DNA of 64,000 nucleotides from Vibrio fortis (lineage in GTDB: Bacteria; Pseudomonadota; Gammaproteobacteria; Enterobacterales; Vibrionaceae), in assembly GCF_024347475.1 (NCBI RefSeq), contig NZ_AP025488.1:620001-684000 (forward strand). The letters run 5' to 3'. The translations under genes were made by a program, and so were the position numbers. The notes beneath the pieces were generated by a model. It did not search any database. It saw only the letters and a list, made by a program, of their open reading frames with translations, and had not been told where the DNA came from. Positions 17,785-29,770 of the stretch are shown in pieces. Each line of letters opens with the position of its first letter. Position 1 is the stretch's first letter.

Positions 17785-17815
17785 GAGGCCGTGGTAGATA
17801 CCACGGCCTCTTTTT
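17785..17815 (+). terminator. Terminator of the ptrB-hutR operon
   Basis: A perfect 10-bp stem GAGGCCGTGG/CCACGGCCTC with a six-base loop is followed by five T. It ends the five-gene operon. The T-run is only on the plus side, so it does not obviously serve the convergent MCP gene. Confidence 0.9.
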
Positions 17816-17882
17816 AGATTTTGTCAGCGATCTTTAACGTATTGATTAGGAAGTTCACTGACTTCTCAAATCTATAAAGTAT

Positions 17883-19526
17883 CTACACCTTAAAGTAGTT
17901 CAACGCTTGCTTCTGCCTCTCTGACAGCCCAGACAGCTCATGAGCTGCGGCAGCTGATTGAGTAATACCGGTTACATTTTGGCTTACCAATTCGTAAATG
18001 GTGCTCAAGTTGGTGTTGATATCGGCCGTTACTTGTTTTTGCTCTTCAGATGCCGTCGCAACTTGCGTATTGATGCTGTTTAGATCAGCAATCGCGTTGC
18101 TGATGTCGCTTAGAGAGCCGCTCACCTTAGTGGCAAGCGCTTGGTTATCTTCAAGCATAGCTAGGCTGGAGTGCATGCTCTCATTCGCTTGACCCGATTG
18201 AGTCTGCAGTTCTTCAATAATCACTTGGATCTCTTTGGTCGACTCTTGAGTACGAGCGGCAAGCATACGAACCTCATCTGCAACTACTGCAAAGCCACGC
18301 CCACTTTCACCGGCACGTGCTGCTTCGATGGCTGCGTTGAGTGCCAATAGATTAGTTTGCTCAGAGATGCTTTCGATTACTTCGATCACTTTACCAATCT
18401 GCTCTGATTGATCCTTCAAAGAAGTAACAACGTCGGCCGCTTTGTTTAATTGGTCTGCCATCTTTTCGCTTGCACGCGTGCTCTCTTCAAACATGCTCAA
18501 GCTTTGGCTTGTTAGCTGGCTAGCTTGGCTTGAAGCACTGTCGGCATCTTGCGCGTTGCTCGATACCTCTGCCGCTGTTGATTCTAATTGGTTAACCGCA
18601 GAAGCGACCTGTTCGACTTCTTGCTTCTCTTGATCTGAGTTAACGCTCGATTGTGTCATTACGGCAGCAAGCTCGGTCGATGCTGAAGCGACCTCGATAC
18701 TGATTCGAGATAACGAACCTACTGTTTCACGAAGTTGATCTACAGTTTGGTTAACATCTTGAGCTAGGTGAGTGATTTCATTATTGCCCTCAGCCTTTGC
18801 TTTCACTAACAGGTTGCCTTTAGCCACTTCACGCATGGTTTCTTGTAGCTCGCGAATTGGTTTCACAATCACACCAGCTAGAGTCCAGCTAATGATAAGT
18901 GCAATTGAGAGAATGACAATAAGGCCGATTTTCGCTGAAGTTAGGGTGGTGTCGTGTTTTGCACCATTGTTCTCGACTTCTTGCAAAGCGATGTGGTTCA
19001 GCTTTTTAGATAGGGCATTAATGGCTTTTACCATTTCATTGCCAGCGTGGCGATATTGATCAGTCGCTACCTGATACTGAGTATCAAAGTCGGCTGGTGG
19101 GAAGCCATTACTGTGTTTAAGTTGCAGAAGCGGCAGCATTGTTGTTCGTGAAAAGTCGACATAGTGGCCCATGGCCTTACGCATTGCCGCAACTTCATCT
19201 TGTAGGCCTGGCACGGTATTAAGAGAGTTAAGCAATTGCGTATTATCGTCACGTTTTTGATTCAATGTATCGATAAGAGTACGTACATCGTCAGGGTTAA
19301 ACAGGCTGTAAATCGCTTTGATACGCATACCGTAACTATTGTCGACGATGTCACTAAGTTCTTCTTTATGAACAATCAGATTGTCTGTGGCTTTTGATAC
19401 GTCCTGGAAAGCTTCCTCAAGCTTTTCTCCACCAATAATGACACCGGCAAGTAGTAGAACGACGGAGAAAAGTACGGGTAGTAGAACTTGCATTTTAATG
19501 GATAAGCCACTGAGTAACTGGCGCAT
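17883..19526 (-). CDS. Methyl-accepting chemotaxis protein
   Basis: An inner-membrane chemoreceptor signalling to CheA/CheW. The 547-residue protein has a membrane helix at about 13-30, a helical periplasmic ligand-binding region at about 35-190 of four-helix-bundle type, a second membrane helix at about 195-217, a HAMP domain at about 218-270 ([19 protein letters not shown]), and a cytoplasmic signalling domain. The conserved hairpin tip [19 protein letters not shown]...[12 protein letters not shown] is intact. There is no NWETF-type CheR-docking pentapeptide; the end is LNYFKV. It is a single gene without chemotaxis neighbours, as is usual for Vibrio MCPs. The ligand cannot be told from sequence. 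Confidence 0.93.
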   Translation of the reverse strand: MRQLLSGLSIKMQVLLPVLFSVVLLLAGVIIGGEKLEEAFQDVSKATDNLIVHKEELSDIVDNSYGMRIKAIYSLFNPDDVRTLIDTLNQKRDDNTQLLNSLNTVPGLQDEVAAMRKAMGHYVDFSRTTMLPLLQLKHSNGFPPADFDTQYQVATDQYRHAGNEMVKAINALSKKLNHIALQEVENNGAKHDTTLTSAKIGLIVILSIALIISWTLAGVIVKPIRELQETMREVAKGNLLVKAKAEGNNEITHLAQDVNQTVDQLRETVGSLSRISIEVASASTELAAVMTQSSVNSDQEKQEVEQVASAVNQLESTAAEVSSNAQDADSASSQASQLTSQSLSMFEESTRASEKMADQLNKAADVVTSLKDQSEQIGKVIEVIESISEQTNLLALNAAIEAARAGESGRGFAVVADEVRMLAARTQESTKEIQVIIEELQTQSGQANESMHSSLAMLEDNQALATKVSGSLSDISNAIADLNSINTQVATASEEQKQVTADINTNLSTIYELVSQNVTGITQSAAAAHELSGLSERQKQALNYFKV

Positions 19527-19964
19527 GAATAGGTCCTCTTGGTAATGCGTAATTGAGAATTGTTCTTATTTGTTATTGTTGAGATTGAATTCTAACTAAT
19601 GAGACTGATACTTCAATCAATAAAAGATTACATTTTGTTATGTGCGAGCCATGTTGAATTACATTTGGTAATTAATGTGCTGATTATTCACTCACTTATG
19701 GTGTGGTTTTTTGTGAGCTGTGCGACATGTTACAGAAGAGCTTTCAAGAATTGTAGGTTTAATTGATCGAGTTGTTAATAAAGTAATGTTTTTAGAACAA
19801 TGAGTTAGAAGAGAGGAGGGGAAGATTAAGGATAAGAAAAATCAGAAAATTGCAGTTGTCATATAGGCTTCAATTTACTGAAACACAACTGTCATATTCG
19901 AAACTTAAAGTGAGCACCGTTCAAGTAAAACACAACGGCAATAACGCCACTTAAGGAAATTGTG
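19527..19964. other. Regulatory region upstream of pstS
   Basis: About 440 bp, very AT-rich, between the divergent MCP and pst genes. It has two Pho-box-like CTGTCAT elements near its right end and AAGGAA as the pstS ribosome site. No gene seen. Confidence 0.5.
19855..19895 (+). promoter_or_regulatory. Candidate PhoB binding sites (Pho boxes)
   Basis: GTTGTCAT at 19855-19862 and CTGTCAT at 19889-19895 match the CTGTCAT half of the PhoB box. They lie about three helical turns apart and 70-110 bp before the pstS start. The expected 11-bp spaced partner halves are weak, so the exact PhoB footprint is uncertain. Control by phosphate starvation is likely given the genes downstream. Confidence 0.55.
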
Positions 19965-20786
19965 ATGAAAAAGACAGTTATCGGTGCAATGGCACTACTA
20001 GGCGCACTAACAGTGAATACGGCTTCAGCTAAAGAAACTATCTCTGTAGTTGGCTCTAACAGTGCTTCTCCACTGGTTGAAGTTTTTGCAGAAACATACA
20101 TGAATAAAGGTGAAGAAGTCTTCATCGAAATTCAAGCTCCTGGTTCATCTGCAGGCATCAAAGCAGCAAAAAATGGAAGTGCTGACCTAGGTATCTCTTC
20201 TCGTGACCTAAAAGCTGAAGAAAAAACAGCAGACCTAAAAGAGCTAGTTATTGCTCGTGACGGTATCGCGGTTGTAGTTAACCCAAGCAACGAAGTATCT
20301 GCACTAACTGCAGACCAAATTACAGCAATCTACAAAGGCGAAATCTCTAACTGGAAAGACGTTGGCGGTGCTGACAAGCCTATCGTAGCAATCACTCGTG
20401 ATACAGCTTCTGGTACACGTGGTGCATTTGAAGACATCCTAAAACTTAAGAAGAAGATTGGTGACAAGAAAGTATCAGCAATCTCTCAACGTGCTCAAGT
20501 TGCTAACGGTAACGGTGCTCTTAAAGTATCTGTAGCAAGCAACCCATACGCAATCGGCTACATCTCTCTAGGTACAGTAGACAACTCTGTTCAAGCTCTA
20601 ACTATCGACGGCGCAGCAGCAACTGTTGATAACGTTAAGAACGGTTCTTACAAAGTAGCTCGTCCTTTCCTAGTGCTTTACAAAGATGGTGCTCCATCTG
20701 CTGAAACTCAGAAGTTCCTAGACTGGATGGTAGCTGACGAAGCTCAAGCTATCTCAGCTAAGAAAGGTTACATCACTGTAAACTAA
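19965..20786 (+). CDS. pstS: Phosphate-binding periplasmic protein PstS
   Basis: The high-affinity periplasmic phosphate receptor of the PstSCAB importer. I start at ATG 19965 (AAGGAA six bases upstream) rather than the GTG one codon earlier; this gives 273 residues with a signal peptide (IGAMALLGALTVNTASA). Phosphate-binding features are visible: GSNSASPL near the N-terminus, GSSAGIKAA, SRDLK, and TRDTASGTRGAFED. It is shorter than E. coli PstS (346) and fits the PstS family common as second copies in Vibrio. Codons are strongly biased to those of highly expressed genes. A hairpin separates it from pstC, allowing excess PstS over the membrane parts. Confidence 0.95.
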   Translation: MKKTVIGAMALLGALTVNTASAKETISVVGSNSASPLVEVFAETYMNKGEEVFIEIQAPGSSAGIKAAKNGSADLGISSRDLKAEEKTADLKELVIARDGIAVVVNPSNEVSALTADQITAIYKGEISNWKDVGGADKPIVAITRDTASGTRGAFEDILKLKKKIGDKKVSAISQRAQVANGNGALKVSVASNPYAIGYISLGTVDNSVQALTIDGAAATVDNVKNGSYKVARPFLVLYKDGAPSAETQKFLDWMVADEAQAISAKKGYITVN

Positions 20787-20814
20787 TCTGAATTTAATCA
20801 AGACTTTAATTATT

Positions 20815-20845
20815 GCTCAGCCTGCCTTTAGGCTGAGCCTTTTCT
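20815..20845 (+). terminator. Intercistronic hairpin between pstS and pstC
   Basis: The 9-bp stem GCTCAGCCT/AGGCTGAGC with a six-base loop is followed by CCTTTTCTTT. It probably causes partial termination, or protects the pstS transcript, giving more binding protein than permease. Confidence 0.75.
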
Positions 20846-20882
20846 TTCAGCTTTGTTGTCCACAGAGCATGAGATTTTAAAT

Positions 20883-21812
20883 ATGACCATCGCACATAGT
20901 GAAAAGCTTATGAATACTGAAGCTACACAAGTTAATAAGCCGAGCCTACGTACTAAAAAGCGTATCGACTGGAAAGAACGTATCTTCCACGGTTTATTCT
21001 TAACGAGTGCTGTAATCGGCATCGTTTCACTGGCAGTAATCGCTTATTTTATCGTTGCAGAGAGTATTCCTGCATTCCAAGAGGCAGGCGTCTCTGGCAT
21101 CGTTCTCGGTGTAGATTGGCTACCACCAGCGCTATTCGGTGTTGCAACCATGATTGTTGCTTCTATCGTTTCAACATTAGGCGCGGTAGTGGTTGGTGTA
21201 CCAGTCGGTGTTTTGACCGCTATCTTTATCGCTGAAATCGCACCAAAACGCTTGGCTGATATTATCCGTCCAGCGGTTGAGCTTTTAGCAGGTATTCCTT
21301 CAGTGGTATACGGCTTTTTTGGCCTTGTCATTATCGTTCCAATGATTCAGAACATCTTCTCAGTACCAGCGGGTAACACTATCCTAGCGGGTATCATTGT
21401 TCTGGGTATCATGATTCTACCAACCGTTATCACAGTATCGGAGACGTCAATTCGCGCGGTACCTCGTACCTACAAAGAAGGCTCTCTTGCGCTTGGTGCT
21501 TCTAAGATCTTTACCATCTTCAAACTTCTCGTTCCTGCCGCTCGCTCGGGCATCATGACGGGTGTGATTCTGGGTATCGGTCGTGCACTTGGTGAAACCA
21601 TGGCGATCATCATGGTTATGGGTAACGCCCCAGCGATGCCAGAAGGCATTTTAGACTCTGCTCGTACACTAACAGCAAACATCGCGATTGAAATGTCATA
21701 CGCAAGTGGTGTTCATGCTAATGCTCTGTACGCAACGGGTGTGGTACTTCTAGTGTTCATCATGATGCTAAATGGTGCTCTACTTTATCTAAACCGCGAA
21801 AAAGCTAAGTAA
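20883..21812 (+). CDS. pstC: Phosphate ABC transporter permease PstC
   Basis: An inner-membrane subunit of the phosphate importer. From ATG 20883 it has 309 residues; a TTG ten codons upstream is possible but lies close to the attenuator hairpin. There are about six membrane helices (first at about 37-60). The permease EAA loop is seen as VPRTYKEGSLALGASKIFTIFKLLVPAARSG in pieces: YKEGSLALGAS then LLVPAARSGI. A hydrophilic N-terminal stretch of about 30 residues precedes helix 1. pstA follows closely, and the two form the channel heterodimer. Confidence 0.94.
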   Translation: MTIAHSEKLMNTEATQVNKPSLRTKKRIDWKERIFHGLFLTSAVIGIVSLAVIAYFIVAESIPAFQEAGVSGIVLGVDWLPPALFGVATMIVASIVSTLGAVVVGVPVGVLTAIFIAEIAPKRLADIIRPAVELLAGIPSVVYGFFGLVIIVPMIQNIFSVPAGNTILAGIIVLGIMILPTVITVSETSIRAVPRTYKEGSLALGASKIFTIFKLLVPAARSGIMTGVILGIGRALGETMAIIMVMGNAPAMPEGILDSARTLTANIAIEMSYASGVHANALYATGVVLLVFIMMLNGALLYLNREKAK

Positions 21813-21828
21813 GCGGAAGGTGGAAAAA

Positions 21829-22692
21829 ATGGATCGTGTAAAATTAAAACAGTCTCGCCAGAATAAAGACAACATCTTAAATGCCTTTATTTGGGGAGCG
21901 GCGGCTGTCACAGTCGGTTTCCTATTTTGGATCATTTGGTACATCCTTTCTAACGGCCTACAGCACGTAGATTGGAACTTCATCACGGATAACTACACAC
22001 GTACAGGTACTGAACACGGTATCTTCCCAATGATCGTTGCAACTATTTATATGGTTATCGCATCGATTGCGGTGGCAGCGCCACTGGGCATCATGACGGC
22101 AATCTATCTGACAGAATATGCGAAAGTGGGTAGCCGTTTAGTGAAAGTTATTCGATTCTGTACAGAGTCACTAGCGGGTATTCCATCGATCATCTTTGGT
22201 CTATTTGGTATGACTTTCTTCGTATCGATTCTTGGTCTTGGCTTCTCGATTCTATCAGGTGCTCTGACACTAAGTATCCTGATTCTTCCTGTAATCATCC
22301 GTACTACAGAAGAAGCATTGATGGCGGTACCACAAACATACCGCGAAGGCTCATACGGCCTTGGCGCTTCGAAAATCTACACTATCTGGCGCTTAATCTT
22401 GCCTAGCGCGATGCCAGGTATCTTAACTTCGGTCATTCTTAGTATTGGTCGTGTAATCGGTGAATCTGCACCTGTTTTCTTAACAGCTGGTATGGTGGCA
22501 CGTATTCCAGAATCTCTAATGGATTCAGGTCGTACCCTAACGGTTCACTTATATAAGCTAACTACCGAGCTGTTCACTATTGATGAGTGGAACCAAGCTT
22601 ACGGTACAGCGACAGTCCTGATTGTGCTTGTTCTTCTGATCAACATGGTCACAAAACTAATTGCAAGACGCTTTAACACAGCAACGTACTAA
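21829..22692 (+). CDS. pstA: Phosphate ABC transporter permease PstA
   Basis: The second inner-membrane permease subunit. I use ATG 21829, with AAGGTGG five bases upstream, instead of the GTG three codons earlier; this gives 287 residues. There are six predicted membrane helices, and the EAA-type coupling loop [16 protein letters not shown] lies in the cytoplasmic loop between later helices. It lies 16 bp after pstC. An extended N-terminal periplasmic segment after helix 1 ([19 protein letters not shown]) is typical of this PstA branch. Confidence 0.94.
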   Translation: MDRVKLKQSRQNKDNILNAFIWGAAAVTVGFLFWIIWYILSNGLQHVDWNFITDNYTRTGTEHGIFPMIVATIYMVIASIAVAAPLGIMTAIYLTEYAKVGSRLVKVIRFCTESLAGIPSIIFGLFGMTFFVSILGLGFSILSGALTLSILILPVIIRTTEEALMAVPQTYREGSYGLGASKIYTIWRLILPSAMPGILTSVILSIGRVIGESAPVFLTAGMVARIPESLMDSGRTLTVHLYKLTTELFTIDEWNQAYGTATVLIVLVLLINMVTKLIARRFNTATY

Positions 22693-22799
22693 CGATTCCG
22701 GGCATTGAGCAAAGAGACGCCCTAGTACAGGGCTCCAAGGTGAGCCCATTGATAAAGCATCAAGTTAGACACGAATTTAAGAATTTAGAGATTAAGAAC

Positions 22800-23549
22800 A
22801 TGAACAAATTTGATATTGAAAACCTAGATCTGTTTTACGGTGAAAACCAAGCACTTAAATCTATCAACCTGCCAATCCCAACGCGCCAAGTAACAGCTCT
22901 GATTGGTCCATCGGGTTGTGGTAAATCAACACTGCTACGCTGCCTGAATCGCATGAATGACCTTATCGAAGGCGTGACGATTAAGGGTAAGTTGGATATG
23001 GATGGTACGAACATCTATGGTGACATCGACGTTGCAGACCTACGTATCCGTGTTGGTATGGTTTTCCAAAAGCCGAACCCATTCCCAATGAGCATCTACG
23101 AGAACGTGGCATACGGCCTACGCGCTCAAGGTATTAAAGATAAGAAGCACATTGATGAAGTAGTAGAGCGTTCACTGCGTGGTGCAGCACTTTGGGATGA
23201 AGTGAAAGATCGTTTGAAGTCTCACGCATTTGGTCTGTCTGGTGGTCAGCAACAACGTCTATGTATTGCTCGTACTATCGCAATGGAACCTGATGTGATT
23301 CTTATGGACGAACCAACGTCAGCACTTGATCCAATTGCCACACACAAGATCGAAGAGTTGATGGAAGATCTGAAGAAGAACTACACCATTGTTATCGTAA
23401 CGCACTCGATGCAACAAGCTCGTCGTATCTCTGACCGCACCGCATTCTTCCTTATGGGTGAACTGGTTGAACACGATGACACTCAAGTTATTTTCAGTGA
23501 CCCGAAAGACGATCGTACTAAGGGTTATGTAAATGGTGACTTCGGTTAA
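22800..23549 (+). CDS. pstB: Phosphate ABC transporter ATP-binding protein PstB
   Basis: The cytoplasmic ATPase that powers phosphate import. I take ATG 22800, giving 249 residues, the usual PstB length; an upstream in-frame GTG would add 20 residues unlike the family. Walker A is GPSGCGKST at 36-44, the signature is LSGGQQQR, Walker B is [12 protein letters not shown], and the H-loop is VTHSMQQA. No phoU follows in this window. This second pst locus therefore lacks its own PhoU and probably shares the regulator encoded elsewhere. Confidence 0.95.
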   Translation: MNKFDIENLDLFYGENQALKSINLPIPTRQVTALIGPSGCGKSTLLRCLNRMNDLIEGVTIKGKLDMDGTNIYGDIDVADLRIRVGMVFQKPNPFPMSIYENVAYGLRAQGIKDKKHIDEVVERSLRGAALWDEVKDRLKSHAFGLSGGQQQRLCIARTIAMEPDVILMDEPTSALDPIATHKIEELMEDLKKNYTIVIVTHSMQQARRISDRTAFFLMGELVEHDDTQVIFSDPKDDRTKGYVNGDFG

Positions 23550-23617
23550 TTGTAACCATTGCCATCACCGCGCTTAATTTACTGGCATATCACTACAATA
23601 ATAAGCGATGGACTTTT

Positions 23618-23641
23618 GCCCCACATTTGTGGGGCTTTTTT
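23618..23641 (+). terminator. Terminator of pstSCAB
   Basis: The stem GCCCCAC/GTGGGGC with a short ATTT loop is followed by six T. It ends the pst operon about 70 bp after the pstB stop. Confidence 0.9.
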
Positions 23642-23832
23642 GTATTACGAAGAAAGTGAATTTGTCGATGAATTTTTGGGCACAAAATCCCATTTTTGTA
23701 GCGCTTCTCAAGCTTGTGATAAAGGAAAATAGGAAATTGCGAGCCGCTTAACATCTCATTTTCACTTGCATTGATTGCATATTAAGGCTTAGGTATTTTT
23801 GCTACACTCTTACAACCATTGGATGGAAAGTC

Positions 23833-25977
23833 GTGCCAGTAAAAGCCTTTGCAAAACAAATATCTTCCACTCGCGACCACCGTCTTTTGGCTGACTCTTT
23901 GTTCGAATATCTGTCTCATTTATTAGACCCTCAAGGCATTGGGATTTTTGTCGAACCTGCATCCACCTCTACTCGCACACCTATGTACCAGTGCGGTGAT
24001 CTTTCTTGCCTAAATAGCTACCCCACAACTTTTTGGTCTTGGGTTTCTCAGTTCGATACTGCTGACGGAGTACTTCCGATGGCCATCAACACCTGTAATT
24101 GGGACCACTTCGATGTGCTGGGCGGCGAATCCTTCATACTTATGCTAGACAACTGTCCGAGTTGTCGAACGTATCTGATCATTCAAAACTGTGCCGCTGA
24201 AAAGGTTAATCAAACCTTCAGCGATGGCTTCGATGTGTTGCAACTGGCTGCGGCAAGGTGGCAGTGCATACGTGCGGAAAAGAATGCCACCATAGAGATT
24301 AAGAACCGAGACACGCGTGAAGCGCAATATCTCGACGAAATTAAGTTAAGAGAGCAGTTCGTAGAAAACATGAAGTTGGTGCATCAAGTTGCACTAGACC
24401 TCTCTAACCCAGACTCATTAGATGCTCTTTATAAGGCGTCTGTGGAAGCGGTGAGAGATCGTTTGGGCTTTGACCGAGCAATCTTCATGTTGTTAGATAT
24501 GAAAAAGCGCTGCTTTAGTGGCACTTATGGTACCGATGAGAACGGCAAAACCAACAGTGAGCACCATACTCAGTACGACCTTCATCAACTAGAAAGCGAA
24601 TACATTGAAGCGCTTTCTGACGACCACACCAACCTAGTGATCATCGAGCAGGCACCGCTTTATACCGCAGGACAAGTGGTTGGACAGGGGTGGAATGGCA
24701 TGTTGATCCTCAGAGAAGGGGACAAACCTGTCGGCTGGATTGCTATGGATAACTATATCAATCGTGCGCCGATAACGGGTTATCAAAAGCAGATGCTGGA
24801 ATCTTTTGGCTCGTTACTTTCACAGATTTACATTCGTAAACGCCAAGAGCAGAATATTCGCATGTTGCACTCGAGCATGGTGGAACTCTCTCGTTGCGAC
24901 AACGTTAGTGCCGTCTGTAAATCTGCGGTGAGCTTCGCTATCAAGCATCTTGGCATTGACCGTTTAGCTGTTTTCTTGACCGACAAAGAGTGCTCCTACA
25001 TGCAGGGCACCTGGGGTACCGATATTCAGGGTAACATTGTCGACGAATCTTACTATCACTCTGATCTTGTTGAGCGTGACATTGTCGCGGCAGCACGTTC
25101 ACGCCCTAATGAAGTTGCTTTTGAAGAGTCTGTACCTATCTACCATGACTACAATATCGTTGGAGTAGGTTGGACGGCGATGACACTGCTAACCAGCAAT
25201 ACTGGTGTACCAATTGCCTTTATTGCAGCCGACAACTTGTTAACGCGTAGTTCATTGACCTCTCAGCTTCGAGAAGTGATTCGTATCTTTGCGTCTAGTT
25301 TAGCGGAAGTGCTGCAACGAACCATGGCGCAGGAAGAGTTGAAAGAGCTGAATGAGCGGCTAGAGGAAGAGGTGAAAAAGCGCACCTTAGAGTTGCAGTT
25401 GGCTAATGAGCAGTTAGATGTCATATCTAAATTGGATCCATTAACACGCTTAGGCAATCGTCGTATGCTGGCGCAGGTATTAGACAACTTAAACTCAACT
25501 CACTTTGAACCAAGCAGACCAAACGAGAAGGTGGTGTTTGGATTGATTCTACTCGACCTAGATCATTTCGGTTTATACAACAGTGTTTATGGCCATACAG
25601 AAGGGGATTCAGCGCTGCGCTCGGTCGGAAAGATTTTAAGTGACCATATACTGCACGAGAACGACACTTTCTGTCGTATCGGTGGCGAAGAGTTCATGTT
25701 GTTGATGGTTGATACCAGTGACAGTGAAACCAAGCAGCGTGCCGACAGTATCAGACGCTGTATTGAGGAGGCGCAGATCCCTCATAGTGAAAGTTCAACC
25801 AGTGATTTCCTGACCGCCTCAGTGGGGTTCGCCTCTTTGAGTGCCAGCTTGGATTGTCTTGACTTCGACTTACTCTATGACATGGCTGATAAGGCGCTGT
25901 ATCAAGCCAAAGACCGAGGGCGAAACCGTGTGGTATCGGCATTTGAGAACAGCCAGATTGAGGCGACATTTTATTAA
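23833..25977 (+). CDS. cdgA: GAF-GGDEF diguanylate cyclase, CdgA-like
   Basis: A cytoplasmic enzyme making cyclic di-GMP from two GTP. The 714-residue protein has a Cys-containing N-terminal region (1-160), two related GAF-type modules (about 180-335 and 345-495) that share VVGQGWNGM/VVGVGWTAM-like and MDNY/ADNL segments, a coiled coil at about 497-530, and a GGDEF domain at about 535-705. The active-site loop is GGEEF at 617-621, with metal Asp in LDLDHF near 575-577. The RxxD inhibitory site expected a few residues upstream reads HEND (608-611), so product inhibition is probably lost. The start is GTG, with GGAAAG upstream. V. cholerae CdgA lies, as I recall, at the same place beside a pst locus. 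No EAL domain. Confidence 0.9.
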   Translation: MPVKAFAKQISSTRDHRLLADSLFEYLSHLLDPQGIGIFVEPASTSTRTPMYQCGDLSCLNSYPTTFWSWVSQFDTADGVLPMAINTCNWDHFDVLGGESFILMLDNCPSCRTYLIIQNCAAEKVNQTFSDGFDVLQLAAARWQCIRAEKNATIEIKNRDTREAQYLDEIKLREQFVENMKLVHQVALDLSNPDSLDALYKASVEAVRDRLGFDRAIFMLLDMKKRCFSGTYGTDENGKTNSEHHTQYDLHQLESEYIEALSDDHTNLVIIEQAPLYTAGQVVGQGWNGMLILREGDKPVGWIAMDNYINRAPITGYQKQMLESFGSLLSQIYIRKRQEQNIRMLHSSMVELSRCDNVSAVCKSAVSFAIKHLGIDRLAVFLTDKECSYMQGTWGTDIQGNIVDESYYHSDLVERDIVAAARSRPNEVAFEESVPIYHDYNIVGVGWTAMTLLTSNTGVPIAFIAADNLLTRSSLTSQLREVIRIFASSLAEVLQRTMAQEELKELNERLEEEVKKRTLELQLANEQLDVISKLDPLTRLGNRRMLAQVLDNLNSTHFEPSRPNEKVVFGLILLDLDHFGLYNSVYGHTEGDSALRSVGKILSDHILHENDTFCRIGGEEFMLLMVDTSDSETKQRADSIRRCIEEAQIPHSESSTSDFLTASVGFASLSASLDCLDFDLLYDMADKALYQAKDRGRNRVVSAFENSQIEATFY

Positions 25978-26015
25978 CCAAGCACCGTGTCTCTGTAGAC
26001 TGTGATTCTAAACAA

Positions 26016-26048
26016 AAGCCCCTGAGTTCCTTTCGAACTCAGGGGCTT
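26016..26048. terminator. Bidirectional hairpin between cdgA and batD
   Basis: A 14-bp perfect stem AAGCCCCTGAGTTC/GAACTCAGGGGCTT with a five-base loop between two convergent genes. On the minus strand it is followed by TTGTTTAG and on the plus strand by CG, so it may serve batD better. Confidence 0.75.
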
Positions 26049-26102
26049 CGTCTTGTCAGGGCTCCGTTGTATAGAGTCTGAGTTTAAGCTTGGGACAAGG
26101 GC

Positions 26103-27752
26103 TTACAGTGGTGCAAGTTGTTCACTCGCCTTTTTAACTCGGCTCTGATTAGCAGCGTTGATGGCCTCAATGGCACCCTTTGACGACCAACCAGTTCCCC
26201 CATCTGCTTGTGGACCAAAGAGGTGTTGGTTGAGCTGGTCGATTTCTTTTCTCACAGTATTAAGGTGCTGCTGCGGAAGATCGGGATTCTCTTTGTGCCA
26301 TTGGCTTAGCTTGGCATTTGCCATTAGCGCATCCTTTCTCTGAATCGCGTCGATTAGCTCAGCTTGCGTATCTTCTTTGTTGATGACCTTTGGTGTTACT
26401 GTCTTCGTCGTATCTCGTTTGCGCCACAAAGTCAGAGCAATCACAGAGGTGATTAGCCATAAAGCGGCAAAAAACGCCGTTAGGTAAGGCCAGATACCCG
26501 GTTCTTGAGTCGTTGTAACTTCGAGGTTATTTGGCTTATCTGTTGATACTGGAGCTTGTGCTGGCGCAACGTTGTTACCAGTGACGTTTAAGGTTAACCC
26601 GTTAATCTGGCTGGTAGCTTTCTCTTTGGTTTCGGTATTAAACCAAGTTTGTTCTAATCCTGGAAGCTCGACTGTTCCTGAGGATTTTGGAATCAATACT
26701 TGTTTGTAGACAACAAGATTGTCTCCTGCGTCTGTTTTACCAAACTGAGGTTTTTCTTCATAAACGCGGACACTGTTTGGGTATTCGATATTCACGCTCG
26801 GTAACTGGTGAGCTTTGATGCCTTTAGCGCTGACAGTAATGGTGCGAGTTAGTGCATCGCCCGCTTCAAGCTCTAGCTGTTCAGGAGAGCGCGTAAGCCT
26901 GGTATCGTTGATGCTCCAAACTTGGTTGATACTTAAATCAGCTGTTGGTAGCCAATTCCCTTGAGCATCACCCGGAATCGATAGTACCTCTACCGGTAGC
27001 GTTTGAACGGGAGTATCGAGTTGGAATAAACGCGTTTTGTTCGAGTTATTGGCTGAGTAAACTACGGCACCTGTTAGTTTTGGCCCGCGCAGCTCAAATG
27101 TGCCCGCTGTATCGGACGATATCTCAAAGCTCTGCTGAACAACCGTTACTTCTTTGCCGTGGTAGACATCTTGGTACTGCTTTGACTCACCAATAGGTTC
27201 AACTTTTAGGCTCGAAGAGCTTGGTGGATCAATTCGCGGATCCTGTAAGCGTCTCGGGTCGGCCTTGATGATCAATTTTACGTCCAAAATTGCCACTTCA
27301 CCGACATAGAGAGAGTCTCTATTTAGGTCGAGCTTGAACTCAGCCATCTGATCTTGTGTCGGTGCGGCTTTGTTCTGCGCAACATTGATCTGAATCGGTT
27401 GAGTCTGTGCCCCTTCGATATCAAAGGCTGGAATGGTGAGCTTGCCCAATCGCAATGGTGCCAATGTGATGGTCCACTCACTTGAAACGGTGCGACTGCC
27501 GTTAATGATGCGAATCGAAGAGCCAAAGTTAGGTCTGCCGATGTAAAAATCGCTTTCGAGGGCGCTTAAGTCTAGAGCGTCTGAACTGACTTTTTCATTG
27601 GTTGAAACTCTTAATAGAAATACTTCGTCTCTGGTGACTTGATTCTCGCTAACACTTGCAACCGCTGTTGCTGCGTAGGCGGTATGGCTACTGACAATAC
27701 TGATGAGTAGGGTGAACAGTAGCGTCAAAAATGGTGTATGAATACGTTGCAT
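26103..27752 (-). CDS. batD: BatD family protein (oxygen-tolerance/envelope)
   Basis: A membrane-anchored periplasmic protein of the Bat (Bacteroides aerotolerance) complex, whose biochemical role is unsettled. I start at ATG 27752, five bases after the end of batB/C, giving 549 residues; a GTG three codons upstream overlaps that gene. It has a signal peptide (TLLFTLLISIVSSHTAYA), several Ig-like beta repeats (about 30-400), a membrane helix at about 425-447 (YLTAFFAALWLITSVIALTLW in pieces), and a cytoplasmic tail. BatD proteins have this same beta-rich architecture. It is the last gene of the six-gene operon and is followed by the 26016-26048 hairpin. Confidence 0.87.
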   Translation of the reverse strand: MQRIHTPFLTLLFTLLISIVSSHTAYAATAVASVSENQVTRDEVFLLRVSTNEKVSSDALDLSALESDFYIGRPNFGSSIRIINGSRTVSSEWTITLAPLRLGKLTIPAFDIEGAQTQPIQINVAQNKAAPTQDQMAEFKLDLNRDSLYVGEVAILDVKLIIKADPRRLQDPRIDPPSSSSLKVEPIGESKQYQDVYHGKEVTVVQQSFEISSDTAGTFELRGPKLTGAVVYSANNSNKTRLFQLDTPVQTLPVEVLSIPGDAQGNWLPTADLSINQVWSINDTRLTRSPEQLELEAGDALTRTITVSAKGIKAHQLPSVNIEYPNSVRVYEEKPQFGKTDAGDNLVVYKQVLIPKSSGTVELPGLEQTWFNTETKEKATSQINGLTLNVTGNNVAPAQAPVSTDKPNNLEVTTTQEPGIWPYLTAFFAALWLITSVIALTLWRKRDTTKTVTPKVINKEDTQAELIDAIQRKDALMANAKLSQWHKENPDLPQQHLNTVRKEIDQLNQHLFGPQADGGTGWSSKGAIEAINAANQSRVKKASEQLAPL

Positions 27753-27754
27753 GG

Positions 27755-29762
<2,008 letters not shown>

Positions 29763-29770
<8 letters not shown>

